A stretch of DNA of 64,000 nucleotides from Herbaspirillum sp. WKF16 (GCF_028993615.1 NZ_CP118632.1:4898001-4962000), one strand, 5' to 3'. Positions 17,513 to 25,599 are shown, counted from the first letter of the stretch. Translations and numbers: made by a program. Notes: generated by a model not told the origin, from the sequence alone.

Positions 17513-18769
17513 TCAGCTCCACGAATGGCGCGGCGGCGGCGTGCCGTTCAGGGCGTAGTTGCCGATGGCGTAGTACTTCCAGCGCACCGGGTCGTGCAGC
17601 GTGTGCACGCGGGCGTTGCGCCAGTGGCGGTCGAGGTTGTGCACCGCCAGCGTGGAGGCCGAACCGGACAGCTCGAACAGCTTCTCGGAAGCCAGCAGGG
17701 ACAGTTCGGTGGACAGCACCTTGGCTTCGGCCACCGCCGCTGAGGCCGCGGCCATCTGCTCGAAGCTGATGGTCTCGGGCAGCGCGTCGAGCACGCCGGC
17801 GGCGCGCTCCAGCAGCGCGTCCGTGGCGTGCAGGCGCAGCGTCAGGTTGCCGATGTCGCGCAGGATGTAGGGATCGTCTGAGGCGCGCTCCAGGCCGCTG
17901 TCGGCATAGGGCCGCGCGCGCGTGGTGACGAACTCGATGGCGTCGCGCACGGCGGCGTGGGCGATGCCGGCGTCGATGGCGGCCTGGATCAGTTGCGAGA
18001 CCGGACCGATGTTGTTGGCCTGGCGCAGGAAATCCTTGACGTGCAGCACCTGGCCGGCCGGCACGTGCACGCCGTCGAACACCACGCTGCCGCTGGCGGT
18101 GGTGCGCTGGCCGAAGCTGGACCAGTCGTCGATGACGCGCAAACCCGGCGCGTCATGGCGGTTGTAGATGAACAGCGGCTGGCCCTCGTCGTCGATGGCG
18201 CGGGTGGGGATCCAGTGCGCGTAGAGCGCGCCGGTGGAATAGAAACGCGTGCCGGTCAGCAGGTAGCTGCCGTCGCCGGCCTCGCGATCGAGCAAGGCGC
18301 GCGTGCGCACGTCGAGCACGTTCTTGCTGTTGCGCTCGGGCCCGGCGTTGCCGAAGCGCGCGCCGCTCAAGGCTTGCGCGAAGAAGAAGCGTTTCTGCTC
18401 CTCGCTGCCGGCGTTGGCGATGACGTTGAGGTTGCCGAAATGGTTCTGCGGAATCTGGCCGATGGAAGGATCGGCGGCGGAGATGATCTTGAAGACTTCG
18501 GCTACCGTGTTCCAGGAGGCGCCGATGCCGCCGTAGGCGCGCGGCACCGCGATGGCCCACAGGCCGGTGCGCGAGAAACGCTCGATCTCCTCGAACGGCA
18601 GGCGCCGCTCGCGGTCGCGTTCAGCCGCGCCACGGGCGAAATCCTGCGCCAGCTCGCGCGCCACCTGCAGCGCGTGTTCGTCGCTGGCGATGCGCTGGGC
18701 CGACGGGGCGGAATGGGGAGCAGTGCGGCGCACATTGGGTGCGCGCTGGGCGTCGATGACCGCTGACAT
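17513..18769 (-). CDS. SfnB/DszC-like flavin-dependent monooxygenase, copy 1 (first gene of the cluster)
   Basis: 418 residues, paralogous to the next gene, with the same family marks: YGGIGASWNTVAEVFKIISAADPSIGQIPQNHF, GTRFYSTGALYAHW, SSFGQRTTASGS and DRHWRNARVHTLHDPVRWK. The start at 18769 (MSAVIDAQRAP) is preferred over 18805 because GGAAGGATC lies about 10 nt before it. It heads a ten-gene co-directional run ending at 6315 with mostly short gaps, so its promoter should control the cluster. Having two such monooxygenases suggests two oxidation steps or two substrates (inference). Confidence 0.87.
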   Translation of the reverse strand: MSAVIDAQRAPNVRRTAPHSAPSAQRIASDEHALQVARELAQDFARGAAERDRERRLPFEEIERFSRTGLWAIAVPRAYGGIGASWNTVAEVFKIISAADPSIGQIPQNHFGNLNVIANAGSEEQKRFFFAQALSGARFGNAGPERNSKNVLDVRTRALLDREAGDGSYLLTGTRFYSTGALYAHWIPTRAIDDEGQPLFIYNRHDAPGLRVIDDWSSFGQRTTASGSVVFDGVHVPAGQVLHVKDFLRQANNIGPVSQLIQAAIDAGIAHAAVRDAIEFVTTRARPYADSGLERASDDPYILRDIGNLTLRLHATDALLERAAGVLDALPETISFEQMAAASAAVAEAKVLSTELSLLASEKLFELSGSASTLAVHNLDRHWRNARVHTLHDPVRWKYYAIGNYALNGTPPPRHSWS

Positions 18770-18838
18770 GAAACGATGATCCTTCCTGAAATGGCCGGCG
18801 CCCATGGAGGGCGAACGCCGGGCCGGAGGATCATTAGA

Positions 18839-18874
18839 GCAAAGCGCGGCGCTTTGCAGAACGAAGCTTTGCGC
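18839..18874. promoter_or_regulatory. candidate operator upstream of the organosulfur-type cluster
   Basis: A perfect inverted repeat with 9-bp arms and a 1-bp centre (GCAAAGCGC-G-GCGCTTTGC, 18839-18857) lies 70-88 bp upstream of the first SfnB-like gene. A third related half-site, GCTTTGCGC, follows at 18866-18874. Position and symmetry fit a binding site for a dimeric regulator. I saw no sigma-54 motif. Which protein binds is unknown; the XRE-family gene just beyond (18935-19786) is one candidate. Confidence 0.45.
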
Positions 18875-18934
18875 ATGTGCTTGCTTGGATTTCTCATGCT
18901 GCGTTTTCCGCGCAAGCTTATGCGCGCAGCGGTG

Positions 18935-19786
18935 TCACTGACTGCGCGCGGCGTCGTAGGCGCTCATCAGCGTGCGCACGCCCTCGGCGTCGGCCGGCGC
19001 CATCGGCGTAAACACCAGCAGCCGCAGCTCGGGGCGGCCGTCGACGGCAAAGGTGGAATATTCGAGGTTGAGCGTGCCCACGCCGTCGCGGTCGATGCGC
19101 TTGGAGCCTTCGCCGTAGATGCTGACCTCCTGCTCGCACCACAGGCGGGCGAAGTCGGGACTGCTCGCGCACAGCTCGTCGACCATGCCCTGGACGTGGC
19201 GCGAGGCGCCGGCGCGCACGGCGTCGGCGCGAAAGGTGGAGACCACCATGCGGGCGACGCTTTCCCACTCCGGCTGCCGGTCGCAGGGGCGCGCGTCGGC
19301 GAAGATCAGGCGCAGGATGTTGCGCTCCCCGGGCGCCAGCGCCGGATAGTCCGCCAGCACCGCACAGGCGGCGCGGTTCCAGGCCAGCACGTCCCAGGTG
19401 GCGCTGCGCACCAGTGCGGGACTGGCGCCGAAGGCGTCCAGCACGCGCTGCAGGCGCGGCGAGACCTCATTGTCGGCCGCGTAGCGCACCTCCGGCGGAC
19501 GCCCCTGCGCCAGCATGAACAGGTGCTGGCGCTCCACCTGGTCCAGCATCAGCGCCTGGGCGATGCGCTCCAGCGCTTCGGGCGACGGCGCGCCGCCGCG
19601 GCCCTGCTCCAGCCAGGTGTACCAGGTGGCGCTCACGGCCGCGCGCTGCGCCACTTCCTCGCGCCGCAGCCCGGGCGTGCGGCGCCGTCCTGCCGGCAGC
19701 CCCAGCGCGGCCGGATCGATGCGCTGGCGGCGGTCCCGGAGATAGTTGCCCAGCGCGTTGGCGTGGAGGTCGGCGGCGGTGCTCAT
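18935..19786 (-). CDS. XRE-family regulator with MmyB-like ligand-binding domain
   Basis: A 283-residue protein. Residues about 12-80 form a helix-turn-helix domain of the type RTPGLRREEVAQRAAVSATWYTWLEQGR. The C-terminal two-thirds (SPALVRSATWDVLAWNRAACAVL and following) matches the MmyB-like domain, a PAS-like fold that in related regulators binds fatty-acid-like ligands. Such regulators often control a divergent SDR-type enzyme, as here: the next gene diverges at 19901. A 165-bp gap separates its end from the start of the monooxygenase cluster on the same strand. Confidence 0.88.
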   Translation of the reverse strand: MSTAADLHANALGNYLRDRRQRIDPAALGLPAGRRRTPGLRREEVAQRAAVSATWYTWLEQGRGGAPSPEALERIAQALMLDQVERQHLFMLAQGRPPEVRYAADNEVSPRLQRVLDAFGASPALVRSATWDVLAWNRAACAVLADYPALAPGERNILRLIFADARPCDRQPEWESVARMVVSTFRADAVRAGASRHVQGMVDELCASSPDFARLWCEQEVSIYGEGSKRIDRDGVGTLNLEYSTFAVDGRPELRLLVFTPMAPADAEGVRTLMSAYDAARSQ

Positions 19787-19801
19787 GCTTATCCTGTTAG
19801 T

Positions 19802-19811
19802 CGGTATACCG
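19802..19811. promoter_or_regulatory. candidate operator in the XRE / SDR divergent promoter
   Basis: The 10-bp perfect palindrome CGGTATACCG sits in the 114-bp gap between the divergent XRE-type regulator (start 19786) and the SDR gene (start 19901). TATAGC at 19873-19878 could be the -10 of the SDR promoter. A regulator site shared by both genes is plausible, inferred from symmetry and position only. Confidence 0.35.
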
Positions 19812-19900
19812 GTAAGACGTCACGGCTTCAAAGGCCGCGACGGCGCGACGAGAATGGCTGGTCGCCGTTCACTATAGCCATTACTCGAAAGGATTTCATC

Positions 19901-20797
19901 ATGCGTATTTTCGTCACAGGCGCTACCGGTTTCGTCGGCTCGGCCGTGGTCGATGAATTGCTGCGGGCCGGGCACCAGGTCACCGGGCTGGCGCGCTCGG
20001 AGGCAGGCGCTGCGCAGCTGGCGGCAGCCGGCGCGCAGGCGCTGCGCGGCTCGCTGGAGGAGCTCGACAGCCTGCGTCGCGGCGCGGCGCAGGCCGACGG
20101 CGTGATCCACACCGCCTTCATCCACGACTTCAGCAAGTTCAAGGAGAACTGCGAAACCGACCGCGGCGTGATTGCCGCGCTGGCCGACGGCCTGGCCGGC
20201 AGCGCGCGGCCGCTGATCGTGACCTCGGGCACCGCGCTGGTGCCGCCGGGCGCCGTCGCCACGGAGGCGCTGCGCGCCGGCGCCGCCCATCCGCGCGTGG
20301 CCTCGGAAGAGGCTGCCGATGCCGCGCATGCGCGCGGCGTGAACGCTTCGGTGATGCGCTTGCCGCCTTCGGTGCATGGCGCCGGCGACCACGGCTTCGT
20401 GCCCATGCTGATCAAACTGGCGCGCGCAAAAGGCGTGTCGGCTTACGTCGGCGCGGGCGAGAACCGCTGGCCGGCGGCGCATCGCCTGGATGTGGCGCGG
20501 CTCTACCGGCTGGCGCTGGAGCACGGCAACAACGAGCACCGACGCTGGCATGCCAACGCGGAAGACGGCGTGCCGTTCCGCGCCATTGCCGAAGCCATCG
20601 GGCGCGGGCTGAAGCTGCCCGTGGTCAGCGTGGCGCCCGGCGAGGCGGCGGCGCACTTCGACTGGTTCGCGCATTTCGTGGCGCTGGACAATCACGCCTC
20701 CAGCGCCTACACGCGCGGGCTGGTGGGATGGCAGCCCCAACAGCCGGGCCTGCTGGCCGATATCGAGGATGCGGCTTCGGGCTACTTTGCCGCGTAG
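19901..20797 (+). CDS. NAD(P)-dependent SDR / epimerase-like oxidoreductase
   Basis: A 298-residue atypical short-chain dehydrogenase. The Rossmann loop GATGFVG (residues 7-13) follows the first strand MRIFVT. The rest resembles SDR proteins annotated as nucleoside-diphosphate-sugar epimerase-like (AQADGVIHTAFIHDFSKF, VTSGTALVPPG, RLPPSVHG). The typical YxxxK is not obvious to me. The start ATG 19901 is preceded by AAAGGA with a 7-nt spacer. It is divergent from the XRE/MmyB regulator, which may control it. Substrate unknown. Confidence 0.82.
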   Translation: MRIFVTGATGFVGSAVVDELLRAGHQVTGLARSEAGAAQLAAAGAQALRGSLEELDSLRRGAAQADGVIHTAFIHDFSKFKENCETDRGVIAALADGLAGSARPLIVTSGTALVPPGAVATEALRAGAAHPRVASEEAADAAHARGVNASVMRLPPSVHGAGDHGFVPMLIKLARAKGVSAYVGAGENRWPAAHRLDVARLYRLALEHGNNEHRRWHANAEDGVPFRAIAEAIGRGLKLPVVSVAPGEAAAHFDWFAHFVALDNHASSAYTRGLVGWQPQQPGLLADIEDAASGYFAA

Positions 20798-20828
20798 GAT
20801 CGCCGCTGGCGTTTCTCCGCCGCGCATA

Positions 20829-20862
20829 AAAAAAGCCGCCGGGTTTTCCCTGGCGGCTTTTC
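20829..20862. terminator. bidirectional intrinsic terminator
   Basis: A stem AAGCCGCC / GGCGGCTT with a short loop, flanked by A-runs on the left and TTTTCT on the right. It stands between two convergent genes (stops at 20797 and 20883). The T-run read on the minus strand is longer, so it suits the MFS gene especially well. Confidence 0.85.
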
Positions 20863-20882
20863 TCATTGCGTCTTTCCGGCAA

Positions 20883-22091
20883 TCATTCCACGCAGACTTC
20901 TTCTTCCCGACGCGCCTGGTCATGCAGGGCATGGTCGGTCGCCTTGGGCGCGCGACGGTCCAACGCCGCGCCCCACAGCGCCAGGGCCAGCGCGACGAAC
21001 GCCAGCACCGCGCCCAGCAGGGGGATCCCGGTCAGGCCGAAGCCCAGGGTCAGCACCGCGCCGCCGCCGAAAGCGCCCGCCGCGTTGCCCAGGTTGAAGG
21101 CGCCGATATTGAGCGTGGAGGCCAGGATGGGCGCCATCGCCGCCTTGCCCATCACGTTCATCTGCAGCGCCGGCACCGCGGCAAACGCCGCCATGCCCCA
21201 CAGGAACACGGTCACGATGGCCGACACCGGCGCGTGGCTGGTGACCATGAATACCAGCAGCACCGCGCCCAGCATGCTGAAGTTCAGGCGCAGCGCGCGC
21301 ATCACGTTGCGGTCGGCCAGCTTGCCGCCGATGATGTTGCCCACCGCCAGGCCCACGCCGATCAGCAGCAGCACGCCGGCCACGCCGCGCGGCGAGATGC
21401 CGCTGACGTCGCGCAGGATCGGCGCGATGTAGGTGAACACGGCGAAGGTGCTGGCGGAAAACACGACGGTGGTGGCGAAGGCCAGCCACACCGGCTTGCT
21501 GCGCCAGAGGGCGGCGCTGTCCTCGGCGGTGCCGTCGGAGGTCTGGATGCGCGTCGGCAGGAAGGCCATCACGGCCGCCAGCGAGACCAGGCCGATGGCG
21601 GTCACGCCGAAGAAGGTGGCGCGCCAGCCGAAGCTCTGGCCCAGCAGCGTGCCGGCCGGCACGCCGACCACGTTGGCCAGGGTCAGGCCGGTGAACATCA
21701 GGGCGATGGCGCTGGCCTGCTTTTCCTTGGCGACCAGGCTGGTGGCGACCACCGCGCCCAGGCCGAAGAAGGAACCATGGGCGAAGGAGGTCACCACGCG
21801 CGCCGCCATCAGCATGCCGTAGTTGACCGACAGCGCGCACAGCAGGTTGCCGGCGATGAAGATCAGCATCAGCAGGGCCAGCGCGCGCTTGGGCGCGATG
21901 CGGCTGGTCACCGAGGCCAGGATGGGCGCGCCCACGGTCACGCCCAGGGCATAGCCGCTGACCAGGTAGCCGGCCGCCGGCAGGCTGACCTGCAGGTCAG
22001 CCGCCATTTCGGGCAGCAGGCCCATGATGACGAATTCGGTGGTGCCGATGGCGAAGGCGCATAGCGCCAGGGCGAACAGGGGGATGGGCAT
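20883..22091 (-). CDS. MFS transporter (DHA1, AraJ/sugar-efflux-like)
   Basis: A 402-residue inner-membrane protein with about 12 membrane helices. It begins MPIPLFALALCAFAIGTTEFVIMGLLPEMA, the standard start of the AraJ/YdhP-like efflux group, and carries the motif-A-like segment SRIAPKRALALL. The start at 22091 is preferred over an open frame to 22160 because GGAG lies 6 nt upstream and the first helix follows at once. Substrate unknown. It diverges from another MFS gene at 22340, and the gap contains a perfect inverted repeat. Confidence 0.87.
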   Translation of the reverse strand: MPIPLFALALCAFAIGTTEFVIMGLLPEMAADLQVSLPAAGYLVSGYALGVTVGAPILASVTSRIAPKRALALLMLIFIAGNLLCALSVNYGMLMAARVVTSFAHGSFFGLGAVVATSLVAKEKQASAIALMFTGLTLANVVGVPAGTLLGQSFGWRATFFGVTAIGLVSLAAVMAFLPTRIQTSDGTAEDSAALWRSKPVWLAFATTVVFSASTFAVFTYIAPILRDVSGISPRGVAGVLLLIGVGLAVGNIIGGKLADRNVMRALRLNFSMLGAVLLVFMVTSHAPVSAIVTVFLWGMAAFAAVPALQMNVMGKAAMAPILASTLNIGAFNLGNAAGAFGGGAVLTLGFGLTGIPLLGAVLAFVALALALWGAALDRRAPKATDHALHDQARREEEVCVE

Positions 22092-22133
22092 GTTTTTCTC
22101 CGGAGGGCGTGGCGTGTGGGCGTGTGGCGGCGG

Positions 22134-22158
22134 GCGCATGCTGTACTGCAGCATGCGC
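22134..22158. promoter_or_regulatory. perfect inverted repeat between divergent MFS genes
   Basis: Two 10-bp arms, GCGCATGCTG and CAGCATGCGC, are separated by 5 bp (TACTG). The element lies 43-67 bp upstream of the 22091 start, in the 248-bp gap between two divergent MFS genes. It could be an operator for an unlinked regulator or a leader hairpin; the sequence alone cannot decide. No T-run follows, so it is not a terminator. Confidence 0.5.
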
Positions 22159-22339
22159 AAGCGCGCACCTTAACCCAGATGCGCGGTTCTTGCAGGCGGC
22201 AGCGCGTTTTGCGGGCGCTGCCCATGCCGGCTTTGCAGTAAACTCCCGTAACAACAGAACAAAAACGCATAAGCGCGAGCGGCATGCCCGGCACCGCCCC
22301 GCGCGCTCCATAACGACAAGACTTCAAGGGAAGAGACAC

Positions 22340-23551
22340 ATGTTCCACACCGACCGCGCCCCCGATTTCAAGACCGTGCTGATCGCCAGCGGCGTGGTGC
22401 TCACGCTGGCCATGGGCGTGCGCCATGGCCTGGGCTTCTGGCTGCAGCCGATCTCGCAGGCGCACGGCTGGACGCGCGAGACCTTCTCGCTGGCCATTGC
22501 CATGCAGAACCTGATGTGGGGCGCCATCGGCCCCTTCGCCGGCATGGCCTGCGACCGCTTCGGCACGGCGCGGGTGATCGTGCTTGGCGCCTTTTTGTAC
22601 GCCGCCGGCCTGCTGTGGATGGCGCTGGCGCACCAGCCGGCGCTGTTCGTGATCGGCTCGGGCGTGCTGATCGGCGGCGCGCTGGCCTGTACCGCCTTCG
22701 GCGCGGTGAGCGGCATCGTCGGCCGCAGCGCGCCGCCGGAGAAGCGCTCCTGGGCCTTCGGCATCTCTTCGGCGGCCGGTTCCTTCGGCCAGTTCATGAT
22801 GATGCCGGTGGAGCAGCAGCTGATCTCGGTGGCCGGCTGGCAGCAGGCCTTCTTCTGGCTGGCCGCGCTGGTGCTGGTGATGATGCTGCCGATGGCCTTG
22901 CGCCTGAAGGAGCCGGCGCGCGCGGCCGCCGCGCACGGGCAGAGCATCGGCGAGGCGATCCGCGAAGCCTTCGGCTACCGCTCGTTCCAGCTGCTGGTGG
23001 CGGGTTATTTCGTGTGCGGCTTCCAGGTGGTGTTCATCGGCGCCCACCTGCCCTCCTACCTCAAGGACAAGGGCATCATGGATCCCAACGTGGCGGTGAT
23101 CGCGCTGGCGCTGATCGGCCTGTTCAACATCTTCGGCTCCTATTACGCCGGCAAGCTGGGCGGCCTGCTGCCCAAGCGCTACCTGCTGGCCGGCATCTAC
23201 TCGGCGCGCAGCGCGGCCATCGCGCTGTTCCTGGCCGCGCCGCTGTCGCCGTGGTCGGTGTACCTGTTCGCGGCGGCCATGGGCGTGCTGTGGCTCTCAA
23301 CCGTGCCGCTCACCAACGGCATCGTGGCCGGCATCTTCGGCGTGAAGCATCTGTCGATGCTGTCGGGCTTCGTGTTCTTCTCGCACCAGGTGGGCAGCTT
23401 TTTGGGCGTGTGGCTGGGCGGCTGGCTGTTCACGCGCCAGGGCAGCTACGACACGGTATGGGCCATCACCCTGGGCCTGGGCGTGTTCGCCACGCTGATC
23501 AACCTGCCGGTGCGCGAACAGGCCATCGCCCGCCCGCTGGCGGCGCGCTGA
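22340..23551 (+). CDS. MFS transporter (OFA/MCT-like)
   Basis: A 403-residue inner-membrane protein with about 12 helices. It starts MFHTDRAPDFKTVLIASGVVLTLAMGVRHGLGFWLQPIS, typical of OFA/monocarboxylate-type MFS members, and has the motif-A-like ACDRFGTARVIVLG. An AAGGGAAGAG site precedes ATG 22340. Family members carry organic acids in symport or antiport. The small membrane protein gene at 23567 follows after 15 bp and may be co-transcribed. Confidence 0.86.
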   Translation: MFHTDRAPDFKTVLIASGVVLTLAMGVRHGLGFWLQPISQAHGWTRETFSLAIAMQNLMWGAIGPFAGMACDRFGTARVIVLGAFLYAAGLLWMALAHQPALFVIGSGVLIGGALACTAFGAVSGIVGRSAPPEKRSWAFGISSAAGSFGQFMMMPVEQQLISVAGWQQAFFWLAALVLVMMLPMALRLKEPARAAAAHGQSIGEAIREAFGYRSFQLLVAGYFVCGFQVVFIGAHLPSYLKDKGIMDPNVAVIALALIGLFNIFGSYYAGKLGGLLPKRYLLAGIYSARSAAIALFLAAPLSPWSVYLFAAAMGVLWLSTVPLTNGIVAGIFGVKHLSMLSGFVFFSHQVGSFLGVWLGGWLFTRQGSYDTVWAITLGLGVFATLINLPVREQAIARPLAAR

Positions 23552-23566
23552 GCGGAGAACCTTGCC

Positions 23567-23716
23567 GTGACCGCGCGCTCTGTTCCCATGGCTGCCCGCT
23601 GGCGACGCCTGGCGCTGCTGGCGGGCGCGGCGGCGGTGCTGGCGGGGATCTTCCTCGCCTACCTGCAACCGGCCTTCATCGTCGACCTGGCCAATCGGAT
23701 TTACCTGTGTTTTTAA
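23567..23716 (+). CDS. small single-span membrane protein, hypothetical
   Basis: A 49-residue frame starting at GTG (23567), or 42 residues from ATG 23588. It has a basic N-terminus (MAARWRR), one hydrophobic helix (LALLAGAAAVLAGIFLAYL) and a short conserved-looking tail (FIVDLANRIYLCF) ending in Phe at a TAA. GGAG lies about 10 nt before the GTG. The ends, membrane helix and tail look selected, and it sits 15 bp after an MFS gene. Too short to name. It may be a small membrane partner protein of the transporter or an independent gene. Confidence 0.5.
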   Translation: MTARSVPMAARWRRLALLAGAAAVLAGIFLAYLQPAFIVDLANRIYLCF

Positions 23717-23785
23717 CCAGTAGTGGTTTGGAACTGCGCTAGAATGGGCCGACGATCCACATTGCGTCATCCCGGGAATACCCTC

Positions 23786-23995
23786 ATGCTCACCCTCACC
23801 GAACTCGAAGATGCCATCAATTACTGGCGCCAGCAGCGCCCGGCCACCGGCGAGGAATGCGCGCTGTCGCCCGAGGTGAACGCGCTGGCCGGGCTGTACG
23901 CGATGATGATCTTCGAACGCCGGCATGCGGTGGCGCTGGAGCAGATGGACGTGCAGGCGCGCCAGCTGATCGAGTCCTGGCAAGGCCGCGGCTGA
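23786..23995 (+). CDS. small protein, probable DUF3717 family
   Basis: A 69-residue acidic protein: LTELEDAINYWRQQRPA at the start, then a helical stretch ending in QARQLIESWQGRG. I recall such betaproteobacterial proteins as DUF3717; function is unknown. The start at ATG 23786 gives the usual short length; an upstream frame to 23723 lacks support. It lies 69 bp after the small membrane protein gene and 141 bp before the patatin-like gene. Confidence 0.65.
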   Translation: MLTLTELEDAINYWRQQRPATGEECALSPEVNALAGLYAMMIFERRHAVALEQMDVQARQLIESWQGRG

Positions 23996-24136
23996 GCTTT
24001 TCGCCCGGCCCTCCCCATTTCCGCTTCATTTCCCTCTGCGCAGCGCCGCAGGCGCGCTATGCTGGAAGCCTTCTGACCCGCTGAACGTTTCGGCCCGCCG
24101 CCGATCTCTCCAGGGCCACCACGAAAAGGAAGGAAC

Positions 24137-25378
24137 ATGCGCAAGGATCCCGAGCAGACTCCCCCCCTCGCCCGCCGCAAGAGCGCCGCCGCCAGGCCGG
24201 CCGCCGGGCGTGGCGGCGAACCCGGCAAGCCGCGCGTGGCGCTGGTCCTTCAGGGCGGCGGCGCGCTGGGAGCCTACCAGGCCGGGGTCTACCAGGCGCT
24301 GCACGAGAACGGCCTGACGCCTGACTGGGTGGTGGGCACCTCGATCGGCGCCATCAACGCCGCGCTGATCGCCGGCAACCCGCGCGAGACACGCATCGAG
24401 CGCCTGCGCGAATTCTGGGAGACGGTGGCCCATCCCGACATGTTCGACCTGCGCCAGGTGCCCGACAACCTGCGTCCGCTGGCGACCCGCATGACCACGC
24501 TGGACACCTTCGTGCGCGGCGTGCCGGGTTTCTTCCGGCCGCGCCCGTTCAACCCCTTCGCCATGGGCCTGCCGGTGCCGCCCGAGGAGGCCAGCTTCTA
24601 CAGCACCGCCGAGCTGCAGCAGACGCTGGGACGGCTGGTGGACTTCGATTACCTCAACGGCAAGTCCGGCATCCGCATGACGGTGTCGGCGGTCAAGGTG
24701 ACCTGCGGCACGCTGGTCAAGTTCGACTCGGCGACCCGCCCCATCGGCCCCGAACACGTGATGGCCAGCGGCGCGCTGCCGCCGGGCTTCGCGCCGGTGC
24801 GGGTGGACGGCGAGCTGTACTGGGACGGCGGCCTGTACTCCAACACGCCGCTGGAGGCGGTGCTGGGCGACGAGCCGCGCGCCAATACCATGTGCCTGAT
24901 GGTCGACCTGTGGCATGCCGACGGCCCCGAGCCGCGCACCCTTGAAGAGGTGCAGACGCGCGAGAAGGACGTCACCTTCGCCTCGCGCTCGCAGCGCCAT
25001 ATCGATGCCTATCTCAAGCAATACCAGCTGCGCCGCGCCGCCCATGCGCTCTACCAGCGCCTGCCGCCGCGCATGCTCACCGCCGCCGACCGCAAGATGA
25101 TGGCCGAGCTGGGCGCCGACACCACCATCCATATCGTGCGCCTGGCCTATGCCGGACGCGACTGGAACATGGCCTCCAAGGACGCCAACTTCGCGCGCGG
25201 TTCGGTGCGCTGGCGCTGGGAGCAGGGTTACCAGGACGGCTTGCGCGGCATCGAGATCAGCCGCGGCTGTCCCTTCGAGGAATCTGATGCCGGCATCGTG
25301 GTGCATGAGCTGCCCACCGGCGAGACCTACGTCCAGCCCCAGCATGCGTCGTCAAAAGCGACCGAACGTTCGTCTTGA
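24137..25378 (+). CDS. patatin-like phospholipase (DUF3734-type C-terminus)
   Basis: A 413-residue hydrolase. The catalytic dyad is visible: GTSIG around Ser69 and DGG at Asp230 (YWDGGLYSN). The oxyanion-hole segment QGGGALG is at residues 39-45. Residues about 290-395 match the DUF3734 extension. A charged, probably disordered N-terminus (about 1-30) precedes the domain. Patatins release fatty acids from phospholipids or other acyl esters. AAGGAAGGAAC before ATG 24137 is a strong site. It precedes the phasin gene by 221 bp, but a separate promoter lies between them. Confidence 0.85.
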   Translation: MRKDPEQTPPLARRKSAAARPAAGRGGEPGKPRVALVLQGGGALGAYQAGVYQALHENGLTPDWVVGTSIGAINAALIAGNPRETRIERLREFWETVAHPDMFDLRQVPDNLRPLATRMTTLDTFVRGVPGFFRPRPFNPFAMGLPVPPEEASFYSTAELQQTLGRLVDFDYLNGKSGIRMTVSAVKVTCGTLVKFDSATRPIGPEHVMASGALPPGFAPVRVDGELYWDGGLYSNTPLEAVLGDEPRANTMCLMVDLWHADGPEPRTLEEVQTREKDVTFASRSQRHIDAYLKQYQLRRAAHALYQRLPPRMLTAADRKMMAELGADTTIHIVRLAYAGRDWNMASKDANFARGSVRWRWEQGYQDGLRGIEISRGCPFEESDAGIVVHELPTGETYVQPQHASSKATERSS

Positions 25379-25435
25379 TCGGGCGCAAACCCGCACCGGT
25401 ATTGAGTCGTATAATTTTCACGTTGTTACAAATTA

Positions 25436-25509
25436 TTTTGTGCAGCGCACAAAATACGCTTGACCTCACCAAAGAAGTGCATACAATGTGAATTGTTGCG
25501 GCGCACAAA
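25436..25509 (+). promoter_or_regulatory. phaP promoter with two PhaR-like operator sites
   Basis: A good sigma-70 promoter, TTGACC (25460-25465) and TACAAT (25482-25487) with a 16-bp spacer. A perfect inverted repeat TTTTGTGC-AGC-GCACAAAA (25436-25454) lies just upstream of the -35. A second site, TTGTTGC-GGC-GCACAA (25493-25508), overlaps the predicted transcription start. Both contain TGC-N3-GCA, the core reported for PhaR, the repressor of phasin genes in several PHB producers. That the binding protein here is PhaR is inferred. Confidence 0.72.
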
Positions 25510-25599
25510 TCATGATTGTTTTTTGATTCTGGTCGAAAGCCGCTCTCGAAAGCCGATTGTTCCGGCTGCCTGATTTGCCATTAACACAAGGAGATAGAC

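Noticed and set aside
18839..18874. GCAAAGCGC inverted repeat considered as a sigma-54 promoter for SfnR-type control
   Set aside because: No TGGCAC-N5-TTGC match was found on the minus strand near the first gene, so it is recorded only as a possible operator.
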